Below are positions 1 through 7,646 of a DNA stretch of 24,839 nucleotides, piece after piece. The notes under the pieces were generated by a model. It made no database searches. It saw only the letters and a program-made list of their open reading frames with translations, and was not told where the DNA came from. This DNA is from CAZKUR01 sp964556005. Lineage in GTDB: Bacteria > Bacteroidota > Ignavibacteria > Ignavibacteriales > Ignavibacteriaceae. A program made the translations under genes and the position numbers. Position 1 is the stretch's first letter, and each line of letters starts with the position of its first letter. The stretch lies in contig CAZKUR010000057.1 of the NCBI GenBank assembly GCA_964556005.1, positions 1 through 24,839 on the forward strand. The letters are read 5' to 3'.

Positions 1-35
1 AAAATTACTTTGAATTATCCGACTGCGTTTTTATA

Positions 36-65
36 TTTGACACTTGAATTTTTTCAATAATTTTG
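36..65 (+). promoter_or_regulatory. Putative asnS promoter (Bacteroidota type)
   Basis: A TTTGACA sequence (36-42, containing TTGACA at 37-42) is followed by TAATTTTG at 58-65, an exact match to the Bacteroidota TAnnTTTG -7 consensus, with 18 bases between TTG and TA. The asnS ATG begins 8 bases after the box, so a start site at the usual distance would leave little or no 5' leader. This rests on consensus matching only. Confidence 0.5.
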
Positions 66-72
66 CCGATTA

Positions 73-1368
73 ATGCAGAACATTACAATTAAAGATCTTC
101 CTGATTACGTTGGAAAAGAAGTAACTATTAAAGGCTGGCTTTATAACAAAAGATCAAGCGGCAAAATCAGGTTTGTTATCCTGCGGGATGGATACGGTTA
201 TCTTCAATGCATCTATTTTAAAGGAAACATAAATGAAGATGTTTTTGATATAGCCGATAAAATTGGACAGGAGTCTTCACTCGAAGTTACCGGTAAAGTG
301 AAAGAGGAACCACGGGCACCGGGTGGCTACGAACTCGATGCAACTGGTTTAAAAGTCATCTCAGAATCTAAAAATTACCCGATTACCCCAAAAGAGCACG
401 GCGTTGAATTCCTTTTAGACAACCGGCATCTCTGGTTGAGATCCAGTAAACAGGTTGCTATAATGAAAGTTCGCCACAGGATTGTAAAAGCAATTAGGGA
501 TTTTTTTGATGAAAGAGGATTCACACTTTTCGATCCGCCGATTCTTACTCCGAATGCCGTTGAAGGAACATCCACACTTTTCGATACAGATTATTTTGAT
601 TTGGGAAAAGCTTACTTAACCCAGTCGGGTCAGCTTTATGCAGAAGCCGGTGCAATGGCACTTGGTAAAGTTTATACTTTTGGTCCGACGTTCCGCGCGG
701 AAAAATCTAAAACAAGAAGGCATTTAACAGAATTCTGGATGATTGAACCTGAAGTTGCATTTTATGATCTTAATGATGATATGGATTTAGCGGAAGAATT
801 CTTGGAGTATGTCGTTCAAACAGTATTAAAAGAAAGAGAAGAAGAGTTAAAGACACTCGAAAGAGATTTAACAAAGCTGCAAAGTGTTAAACGTCCTTTC
901 CCGCGAATTTCTTATGACGAAGCAACAGAGATTTTAAAGAAACATAACGTTGAATTTGAATACGGCAACGATTTCGGCGCTGCTGATGAAAGTGTAATCT
1001 CCGGCGAATTTGACAGGCCTGTTATGGTTCACAGATATCCTGCTGCTGTAAAAGCATTTTATATGAAACGAGATCCTAAAAATCCAAAACTTGCTTTAGC
1101 GGTGGACGTGCTTGCACCTGAAGGATACGGAGAAATTATCGGCGGAAGCCAGCGTGAAGATGATTTAGATGAATTATTAAAAAGAATTAAAGAACATAAT
1201 CTGCCGCAGGAAGTTTTCGAATGGTACCTTGATTTAAGACGTTACGGTTCGGTTCCTCATTCGGGATTTGGATTAGGCCTCGAACGAACTGTTTCATGGA
1301 TTTGCGGATTGGACCATTTAAGAGAGACCATTCCTTTTCCGCGTATGATCTATAGAAAGACTCCATAA
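73..1368 (+). CDS. asnS: Asparagine--tRNA ligase (AsnRS)
   Basis: This class II aminoacyl-tRNA synthetase charges tRNA-Asn with asparagine in the cytoplasm. At 431 residues it is close to family length (E. coli about 466). An N-terminal OB-fold anticodon-binding domain covers about residues 1-105 (VTIKGWLYNKR near 17). The catalytic core has class II motif 2, FRAE at 207-210 and RRHLTEFWMIEPE at 215-227, and motif 3 around GLGLERT near 400. The QSGQLYAEAG segment near 184 is typical of AsnRS rather than AspRS. The ATG follows a good promoter-like sequence with no Shine-Dalgarno site. The stop lies only 5 bases before nuoJ, so it is probably cotranscribed with the complex I genes, which is an unusual neighbour for a synthetase gene. 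Archaeal-type AspRS is the main alternative but fits less well. Confidence 0.95.
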   Translation: MQNITIKDLPDYVGKEVTIKGWLYNKRSSGKIRFVILRDGYGYLQCIYFKGNINEDVFDIADKIGQESSLEVTGKVKEEPRAPGGYELDATGLKVISESKNYPITPKEHGVEFLLDNRHLWLRSSKQVAIMKVRHRIVKAIRDFFDERGFTLFDPPILTPNAVEGTSTLFDTDYFDLGKAYLTQSGQLYAEAGAMALGKVYTFGPTFRAEKSKTRRHLTEFWMIEPEVAFYDLNDDMDLAEEFLEYVVQTVLKEREEELKTLERDLTKLQSVKRPFPRISYDEATEILKKHNVEFEYGNDFGAADESVISGEFDRPVMVHRYPAAVKAFYMKRDPKNPKLALAVDVLAPEGYGEIIGGSQREDDLDELLKRIKEHNLPQEVFEWYLDLRRYGSVPHSGFGLGLERTVSWICGLDHLRETIPFPRMIYRKTP

Positions 1369-1373
1369 AAGAA

Positions 1374-1886
1374 ATGACTTTAGAGTTAATATTATTTATT
1401 ATTTTCGCACTCATTGCCGCTGTATCTGCGGTACTAATGATCACCCGTTCTAACCCCGTTATAAGTGCTCTATTTTTAATACTTAACTTTGCTGCGCTTG
1501 CAGGATTGTATTTAACACTTCACGCACAATTTATCGCAGTAACGCAGGTAATTGTTTATGCAGGTGCGATTATGGTTTTATTCCTTTTTGTGCTTATGCT
1601 GCTGAATCCTCAAAAAGAAAAATTATTTTCAATCAATCCGAAAATTAAAATCTTTGCTGTAGCTATTGCAGTTTTGGTTTTCATCCAGCTTGTATATTTA
1701 ATTTTCTTTTCATCAACCGGTAATAATATTACGCCCGATGTTGCTGCGAGTGTAAAGGCGGGAACAGTTGAACAAATCGGGAAACAGTTGTATTCAAATT
1801 ATATATTGCCTTTTGAAGCGGCAGGATTTTTACTCCTTGCGGCAACAATCGGGGCATTGGTAATTGCTAAAAAGAAATTCGAGTAA
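1374..1886 (+). CDS. nuoJ: NADH-quinone oxidoreductase subunit J
   Basis: NuoJ (ND6 homologue) is a membrane-arm subunit of respiratory complex I, next to the E-channel that links quinone chemistry to ion pumping. The 170 residues contain about five hydrophobic helices: near 1-20, 28-48, 52-76, 90-112 and 145-165. The family hallmark VIVYAGAIMVLFLFVLMLLN segment lies near residues 59-78, where the conserved Tyr-Ala-Gly-Ala helix forms the pi-bulge of ND6. The gene starts 5 bases after asnS and ends 2 bases before nuoK, which is typical operon packing. NuoI, its usual upstream neighbour, is missing here. Confidence 0.93.
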   Translation: MTLELILFIIFALIAAVSAVLMITRSNPVISALFLILNFAALAGLYLTLHAQFIAVTQVIVYAGAIMVLFLFVLMLLNPQKEKLFSINPKIKIFAVAIAVLVFIQLVYLIFFSSTGNNITPDVAASVKAGTVEQIGKQLYSNYILPFEAAGFLLLAATIGALVIAKKKFE

Positions 1887-1888
1887 AA

Positions 1889-2194
1889 ATGCCTGTACCG
1901 TTAAATTATTATTTAGTTCTAAGCGCATTCATGTTTATCACCGGGGTAACCGGTGTTTTAATAAGAAGGAATGCAATTATTGTATTTATGTCTGTAGAAC
2001 TGATGTTGAATTCGGCTAACCTGACTTTAGTTGCATTTTCATCTTACCTTGGAAATTCCATCGGCCAGTTGTTTGTATTTTTTGTAATGGCGGTTGCTGC
2101 AGCCGAGGCGGCCGTAGGTTTGGCTATTATTATTGCAATTTTCAGAAATAAGCTTACCGTTAATATCGACGAAATAAATATTTTGAAATGGTGA
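1889..2194 (+). CDS. nuoK: NADH-quinone oxidoreductase subunit K
   Basis: NuoK (ND4L homologue) is a small three-helix membrane subunit of complex I that lies between NuoJ and NuoN. At 101 residues it matches the usual 100-residue family length. The two conserved intramembrane glutamates of the family are visible: Glu37 in FMSVELMLNSANL and Glu73 in MAVAAAEAAVGLAI, equivalent to E. coli Glu36 and Glu72. It follows nuoJ by 2 bases and precedes nuoL by 37 bases. Confidence 0.95.
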   Translation: MPVPLNYYLVLSAFMFITGVTGVLIRRNAIIVFMSVELMLNSANLTLVAFSSYLGNSIGQLFVFFVMAVAAAEAAVGLAIIIAIFRNKLTVNIDEINILKW

Positions 2195-2231
2195 GATATT
2201 CTGCTAAAATTTTAACAGTGTAATTTATTTT

Positions 2232-4292
2232 ATGATTCATCTAATGTACTGGACAATTTTACTGCCGTTAATCGGTTTTATACTGAATGGAGTATTTGGC
2301 AGTAAAATAAAGAATGAAAAAATTATAGGAACACTAGGCAGCGGTGTTATTGGGCTAGCTTTTCTAATTACTATTTTCGCTTTCATTCAAACTCTCGGCT
2401 TGCCTGTAGATCAAAGAACAAATTACATAAACCTGTTTACATGGCTTCATGCAGGCGGATTGAATATCAACTTTGCATATCAAATCGATCAATTATCCCT
2501 GGTGATGGCTCTAATCGTAACCGGTGTAGGATTTTTGATCCATGTTTACTCAATCGGCTACATGCGTGGTGATAAAGGATTTTGGAGATTCTTTGCTTAC
2601 TTGAACCTGTTCATCTTTGCAATGATGAATTTAATTCTTGCCGATAATTTTGTTGTTCTTTTTTTAGGCTGGGAAGGAGTCGGGCTGTGTTCCTATCTTT
2701 TAATAGGATTTTGGTACGATAAAAAATTTGAAAAAGGCACAACCGGCGACGCAGCAAAGAAAGCATTTATTGTAAACAGGATCGGTGATTTTGGATTTTT
2801 ACTTGGAATGTTTTTGATTTTCCTTACATTCGGAAGCTTGAATTTTGCAGATGTTTTTCAGCGAGCAGCAATTTATCCAGTTAGCCAGAGTGTATTCACT
2901 TTAATTGCATTATTTTTATTCATCGGCGCTACAGGCAAATCCGCGCAGATACCGCTTTTTATCTGGCTGCCGGATGCTATGGCCGGTCCAACACCTGTTT
3001 CAGCATTGATTCATGCAGCAACTATGGTAACCGCAGGTGTTTACTTAATTGCAAGAACTCACGTTCTATTTTCTTTGGCTCCGGTTGTACAAATGATAGT
3101 TGCAATAATAGGAGCTTTAACATTACTGCTTGCCGGTTTCAGCGCTTTGACACAAANNNNNNNNNNCATGGTTGCACGCTGCTCCATAATTTTTGCATCG
3201 GCGCCTGCGATTATGTCTTTGGTTGCTGTCGTTGGAGTTTTAACTGCATTCTTTGCAGCTACTATCGGGCTTGTTCAAAATGATATTAAAAAAGTTTTAG
3301 CTTATTCCACAATTAGCCAGTTAGGCTACATGTTTCTTGCAATGGGTGTCGGTGCATTTGCTGCCGGAATATTCCATGTAATGACCCATGCCTTTTTCAA
3401 AGCATTACTTTTTCTTGGTGCAGGGTCGGTTATTCATGCCATGCATGAAGATCAAAATATTCAGCATTTCGGCGGATTGAAAAAATATATGCCGCATACA
3501 TACTGGACTTTTCTTGTTGCGTCTTTGGCAATATCCGGTATTCCTCCTTTCTCAGGCTTTTTCAGTAAAGATGAAATTTTATGGAGCTCTTTTGCAAACG
3601 GTTCCTTTATTTACTGGCTGATTGGTGCAATCACAGCATTGCTTACGGCATTTTATATGTTTAGACTTCACTTCCTGACATTTGAAGGAAAAGAAAGATT
3701 TGGAAAGGACAAGCATCCCCATGAATCACCTAAAGTGATGATCATTCCGCTGATGATTCTTGGCGTACTTGCAGCTATCGGAGGATTTATCGGAATTCCT
3801 TCACTCTTTTCTGGAGAGAACGGCAACTCTTTTGAAAATTGGCTTGCCCCGGTTTTTAGAAATGCCGAAGAAAAACTTGCAATGTACAGCGTACATACTC
3901 GTTTAGAAGAAATGGTATTCATGTTAATCTCAGTTGTGCTTGCAGTTGGCGGTATTTGGATTGCAAGAAAAATCTATTTGAAAAAACCTGCAATTGCTGA
4001 AGCATACGCAAACAGATTTAAGGGATTATATAATTTATTATTAAATAAATATTTTGTTGACGAAGCCTACGATGCAGCAGTTGTAAACCCGCTCGTTAAA
4101 GGTTCTGAAAAAATATTATGGAAAATTACTGACACTAAACTAATAGACGGTTTGGTAAATGGAACCGCAAAACTAATTCAGATGATCTCATCGAAAATCA
4201 GGAAAATTCAAAACGGAATAGCGCAATCCTATGCAGTTATAATGATGCTTGGAATTGTAATAGCCTTATTCTGGATTATCTTAAGTTTATAA
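2232..4292 (+). CDS. nuoL: NADH-quinone oxidoreductase subunit L (spans an assembly gap; probably a joined product)
   Basis: NuoL (ND5 homologue) is the distal antiporter-like pump subunit of complex I, with a long lateral helix at its C-terminus. Visible functional residues are Glu148 (FLGWEGVGLCSYLL), Lys236 (GATGKSAQIPLFIW) and the lysine in PPFSGFFSKDEILW of the C-terminal half. The lateral-helix region and a final TM segment follow. Ten Ns interrupt the frame at 3157-3166. The read-through product, 686 residues, is about 41 too long: residues 272-308 before the gap and 313-349 after it align without gaps and encode the same NuoL segment twice (13 of 37 identical, most of the rest conservative). 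Only one copy belongs in a NuoL, giving about 645 residues. The 5' part and 3' part therefore probably come from two different nuoL genes. Identity as NuoL is certain; continuity is not. Confidence 0.8.
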   Translation: MIHLMYWTILLPLIGFILNGVFGSKIKNEKIIGTLGSGVIGLAFLITIFAFIQTLGLPVDQRTNYINLFTWLHAGGLNINFAYQIDQLSLVMALIVTGVGFLIHVYSIGYMRGDKGFWRFFAYLNLFIFAMMNLILADNFVVLFLGWEGVGLCSYLLIGFWYDKKFEKGTTGDAAKKAFIVNRIGDFGFLLGMFLIFLTFGSLNFADVFQRAAIYPVSQSVFTLIALFLFIGATGKSAQIPLFIWLPDAMAGPTPVSALIHAATMVTAGVYLIARTHVLFSLAPVVQMIVAIIGALTLLLAGFSALTQXXXXMVARCSIIFASAPAIMSLVAVVGVLTAFFAATIGLVQNDIKKVLAYSTISQLGYMFLAMGVGAFAAGIFHVMTHAFFKALLFLGAGSVIHAMHEDQNIQHFGGLKKYMPHTYWTFLVASLAISGIPPFSGFFSKDEILWSSFANGSFIYWLIGAITALLTAFYMFRLHFLTFEGKERFGKDKHPHESPKVMIIPLMILGVLAAIGGFIGIPSLFSGENGNSFENWLAPVFRNAEEKLAMYSVHTRLEEMVFMLISVVLAVGGIWIARKIYLKKPAIAEAYANRFKGLYNLLLNKYFVDEAYDAAVVNPLVKGSEKILWKITDTKLIDGLVNGTAKLIQMISSKIRKIQNGIAQSYAVIMMLGIVIALFWIILSL
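3157..3166. other. Assembly gap of 10 N inside nuoL
   Basis: Ten unknown bases join two contigs. The left contig ends in nuoL codons ...ALTQ, where NDIK-type residues should follow. The right contig begins at codon nnC-ATG-GTT-GCA, which fits the Tyr-(Met/Leu)-Val-Ala-Arg position 37 codons earlier in the same protein. The flanks therefore overlap in protein position but differ in DNA sequence, unlike a simple unresolved overlap. Confidence 0.95.
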
Positions 4293-4295
4293 ATT

Positions 4296-5828
4296 ATGGA
4301 AAGTACTTATTTAATTTCATATTTACTGCTCATTCCGCTAATAGGTGGAATTCTTTTGCTTTTCTTGAATAAAAAGAATGAAAGCCTCATTAAATATTTT
4401 GGCTTCGGTGTTGCGGTATTGACGTTTATCGTTTCGCTAATTTTATTTTTTAATTTTAATACGAACAAATCCGATTTCCAGTTTGTCGAAAAATTTATCT
4501 GGATTTCCAATCTTAATATTTCATACAAAGTCGGGATAGATGGCCTGTCGCTTTTACTTTTAATGTTGACGACTTTTATTACACCTCTTACATTGCTTTC
4601 AAGCTGGTCAAGTATAAATAAGAAAGTAAAAGAGTTCACCTTTTTCATGCTGATGCTTGAAGTTGGAATGCTTGGGGTTTTTGTTTCTTTGGATTTATTC
4701 CTTTTCTATATTTTCTGGGAAGCAATGCTCATCCCGATGTATTTTATCATCGGCATCTGGGGAGGGAATGAAAGAATTTATGCTTCAGTAAAATTCTTCC
4801 TCTATACAATGTTCGGAAGTCTTTTAATGCTGGTTGCAATAATTTGGTTAGCGGTTTATGCAAGCGGACCGCTCGGTCATTTTTCAACAGACTTAACCGA
4901 GTTGTACAAAATTGGACCTACTATAAAAAGTAAGATCCAGGATTTTATGTTTTTAGCTTTTGCTTTCAGTTTTGCAATCAAGGTTCCTCTATTTCCTCTG
5001 CATACCTGGCTGCCCGATGCACATGTTCAGGCGCCTACTGCTGGCAGTGTTATTCTTGCCGGAGTTCTTCTGAAAATGGGAACTTACGGTTTATTAAGAT
5101 TTTGTCTACCATTGTTCCCGCAAGCAGCAGTTCATTTTGCACCTGCTATTTCTATTCTTGCTATTATTGGAATTATTTATGGTGCACTCGTTGCAATGGT
5201 TCAAAAAGATATGAAGAAACTGGTAGCTTATTCTTCAGTTGCACACCTTGGGTTTGTCGTTCTCGGTATTTTTGCAATGACGCAGGAAGCAGTACAGGGT
5301 GCAATCATACAGATGGTTAATCACGGTTTATCGACCGGCGCTTTATTCCTTTTAGTAGGAGTACTTTATGAAAGAACCCATACGAGAGAAATCTCCGAGT
5401 ACGGCGGAATTGCGAAAATAATTCCAATATTTTCATTTGCATTAATGTTTGCCTCTCTATCGTCTGTAGGACTACCCGGTCTAAACGGGTTTGTCGGTGA
5501 GTTTTTAATTCTGCTTGGTGCATTCAAGTCACCGGTTTTAAATAGCTGGTGGTACACTGTTTTTGCAGCATCAGGAGTTATATTTGCAGCCGTTTATTTG
5601 TTATGGATGTATCAACGTGTAGTCTTTGGTGAAGTTAAAAATCCTAAGCTCAACGAATTAAAGGATATGAACAAAAGAGAGATGCTCGTACTTGTACCGA
5701 TTTTTATTTTTATTATCTGGATAGGAATTTACCCAAGCACTTTCCTAAAAGTTTCTCAAAAAACATCAGCAAAGATCATTGAACAAGTTGTGCCCAACCC
5801 TACTCAGCAAACTCTGTTGTTAAAGTAA
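4296..5828 (+). CDS. nuoM: NADH-quinone oxidoreductase subunit M
   Basis: NuoM (ND4 homologue) is an antiporter-like ion-pumping subunit of complex I. The 510 residues are normal for the family and form about 14 membrane helices. The channel residues known from E. coli are all present: Glu142 in FWEAMLIPMYF (E. coli Glu144), Lys229 in FAIKVPLFPLHTWLPDAH (Lys234), Lys260 in LLKMGTYG (Lys265) and Glu402 in GLNGFVGEFLIL (Glu407). It starts 3 bases after the nuoL stop with an ATG. A 65-base spacer separates it from the following antiporter gene. Confidence 0.96.
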   Translation: MESTYLISYLLLIPLIGGILLLFLNKKNESLIKYFGFGVAVLTFIVSLILFFNFNTNKSDFQFVEKFIWISNLNISYKVGIDGLSLLLLMLTTFITPLTLLSSWSSINKKVKEFTFFMLMLEVGMLGVFVSLDLFLFYIFWEAMLIPMYFIIGIWGGNERIYASVKFFLYTMFGSLLMLVAIIWLAVYASGPLGHFSTDLTELYKIGPTIKSKIQDFMFLAFAFSFAIKVPLFPLHTWLPDAHVQAPTAGSVILAGVLLKMGTYGLLRFCLPLFPQAAVHFAPAISILAIIGIIYGALVAMVQKDMKKLVAYSSVAHLGFVVLGIFAMTQEAVQGAIIQMVNHGLSTGALFLLVGVLYERTHTREISEYGGIAKIIPIFSFALMFASLSSVGLPGLNGFVGEFLILLGAFKSPVLNSWWYTVFAASGVIFAAVYLLWMYQRVVFGEVKNPKLNELKDMNKREMLVLVPIFIFIIWIGIYPSTFLKVSQKTSAKIIEQVVPNPTQQTLLLK

Positions 5829-5893
5829 TTAGAACTCATAATTTATATTTTAATAGGTTATAAAAAATCAGAGCTTTAATTTTATTTTTTTCT

Positions 5894-7264
5894 TTGCCGC
5901 TTTCATCAAAGATCTTTGCAATGAGCGGCCCCGATACCGTGCAGACTGCTGGCCGCACTGCTGAAGTTGTAAAGTTTGCACTGCCTACTATCTATATGGT
6001 CCTTCCGTTTGTTATTCTTTTATTGATGATTGCAACCGGACCTCTTTTTTATAAGCACTTTTGGGAAAAACACTATCCTAAAGTTTCAGTTATTTTAGGG
6101 GCAGTAGTTGTCATTTATTATTTGGCGGTACTTAGAGATTACCATCCGTTAATACACAGTCTCACTGAATATATTTCGTTCATAGCATTGCTGAGTTCAT
6201 TATTTGTAGCTTCCGGTGGAATTCTTATTCGTGTTAATAAAGAAGCAACGCCTGCCGTTAATGTAGTGTTCTTATTTATCGGTGCATTAATTGCAAACAT
6301 TATCGGAACTACCGGTGCGTCCATGCTTTTAATCCGCCCTTTCATTAAAATGAATAAGGATAGATTATCGCCGTATCATATAATCTTTTTTATTTTTATC
6401 GTAAGCAATATTGGTGGTGCACTAACTCCGATTGGCGACCCGCCTTTGTTTCTGGGATTCCTCAGCGGTGTTCCGTTTTTCTGGGTATTTGATAACGTAT
6501 GGTATATTTGGATACCTGCTATGTTTTTAATCCTCATGGTCTTTTACATTTTTGAAAAATTTAATAAAAAAGAAATACCGCCAGATGTCGAATTTACGGG
6601 AGGATTTGAATTTAAAGGGCTAAAAAATGTTATCTATTTAGTTATAATTATTATAGCAGTCTTTGTTGATCCTGTAATTATCCCCTGGGTACCTGACCTT
6701 TATCCATTACCGTTTGGCATCAGAGAAATTATAATGTTTGTAGTCGTTTACTTATCATATAAAAAGGCAGACCCGAAAGCACATGAAGCAAATGAATTTG
6801 ACTTTGAGCCTATTAAAGAAGTGGCCTATCTTTTTCTCGGTATTTTTGCAACTATGGTCCCTGCACTTCAATTAATTGCCCATGAAGCAAATGTTTTAGG
6901 AAGTGAATTAAGCCAGGGAGTTTTTTATTGGGCAACCGGAGCTCTGTCTTCCGTCCTGGATAATACACCGACATACATGAATTTTCTGAGTGCATCTATG
7001 GGAAAGTACGGATTAAATGTTACGATAAAATCTCATGTTCAGCAATTTGTTTCGCTTGATGTGGTGTATTTAAGGGCAATCTCCGTAGCTGCTGTATTCT
7101 TCGGATCGATGACATATATTGGCAACGGGCCTAATTTTATGGTAAAATCGATAAGTGAACGAGCCGGTATTGAAATGCCGAGCTTTTTTACCTACGTGAT
7201 AAAATATTCTATTCCGATTCTTGTTCCTATATTTGCAATTATTTGGTTTATATTTTTTAGATAA
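5894..7264 (+). CDS. Putative Na+/H+ antiporter, NhaD/citrate-transporter-like (CitMHS_2 type)
   Basis: This polytopic membrane protein of the ion transporter superfamily most resembles the group often annotated as sodium:proton antiporter or putative citrate transport protein. The 456 residues hold about 11-12 hydrophobic helices. Signature stretches are GTTGASMLLIRP at 138-149, NIGGALTPIGDPPLFLGF at 172-189, an LDNTPTYMNF helix break near 355, and MTYIGNGPNFMVKSISE near 400. These resemble the paired discontinuous-helix motifs of NhaD-like carriers. The TTG at 5894 gives the longest form; an ATG at 5921 (residue 10) is an equally good start, and neither has a clear Shine-Dalgarno site. It lies between nuoM and nuoN on the same strand, so it is probably cotranscribed with complex I. 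Ion exchange is inferred from family; the substrate could instead be an organic anion. Confidence 0.8.
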   Translation: MPLSSKIFAMSGPDTVQTAGRTAEVVKFALPTIYMVLPFVILLLMIATGPLFYKHFWEKHYPKVSVILGAVVVIYYLAVLRDYHPLIHSLTEYISFIALLSSLFVASGGILIRVNKEATPAVNVVFLFIGALIANIIGTTGASMLLIRPFIKMNKDRLSPYHIIFFIFIVSNIGGALTPIGDPPLFLGFLSGVPFFWVFDNVWYIWIPAMFLILMVFYIFEKFNKKEIPPDVEFTGGFEFKGLKNVIYLVIIIIAVFVDPVIIPWVPDLYPLPFGIREIIMFVVVYLSYKKADPKAHEANEFDFEPIKEVAYLFLGIFATMVPALQLIAHEANVLGSELSQGVFYWATGALSSVLDNTPTYMNFLSASMGKYGLNVTIKSHVQQFVSLDVVYLRAISVAAVFFGSMTYIGNGPNFMVKSISERAGIEMPSFFTYVIKYSIPILVPIFAIIWFIFFR

Positions 7265-7277
7265 ATGGAGAATTAAA

Positions 7278-7643
7278 ATGGCAACTTTGGAAGAAGCATT
7301 GAATAAAAAATTGACGGGATTGTACTATGATAACAGGTTGATCCTCCCTTTCCATGTTCATTTTATAAAAGTAATTTGCGATACCGATATCATTACAGAT
7401 TTTTCCCCAAGTTCAAAAGGAATTTTTGTAAGAGAGGATCAGGATTTTACCGACATATACTTTCATGAGTATAAAAATTTGAAAGATGTAGTTTCTAAAT
7501 TTGAAGTAATTAAGATGGTTGTTGTGGAAAAAGGCAAAGATATTTTTAATTTTGATAATCATAAAAAAATTATTCTTCATCTTAAAGAAAAACATACTGT
7601 TTTAATAGAAAAAACGGATGAAGACATTTTATTCATAGAGTAA
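7278..7643 (+). CDS. Small protein of unknown function within the nuo cluster
   Basis: I do not recognise this 121-residue protein. The chosen ATG at 7278 has a GGAG ribosome-binding site at 7267-7270 and lies 13 bases after the antiporter stop. An in-frame start at 7221 would run back into the antiporter gene and is unlikely. The product is soluble-looking, with no membrane helix or signal peptide. It has alternating hydrophobic and charged segments suggesting beta strands (RLILPFHVHFIKVIC, KIILHLKEKHTVLIEKT). It has few cysteines and no metal-binding motif I can name. It ends 3 bases before nuoN, so it is tightly embedded in the complex I transcript. A role in complex I assembly or in control of the neighbouring antiporter would be speculation from position. 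Confidence 0.75.
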   Translation: MATLEEALNKKLTGLYYDNRLILPFHVHFIKVICDTDIITDFSPSSKGIFVREDQDFTDIYFHEYKNLKDVVSKFEVIKMVVVEKGKDIFNFDNHKKIILHLKEKHTVLIEKTDEDILFIE

Positions 7644-7646
7644 ATT

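Noticed and set aside
5102..5320. Cys- and Ser-rich 72-residue frame inside nuoM
   Set aside because: It is a shadow frame fully inside a well-supported gene, with low-complexity composition typical of misread codons.
7221..7277. Upstream extension of the small nuo-cluster protein to residue MFLYLQLFG
   Set aside because: It overlaps the antiporter coding end in another frame, while ATG 7278 has a proper ribosome-binding site.
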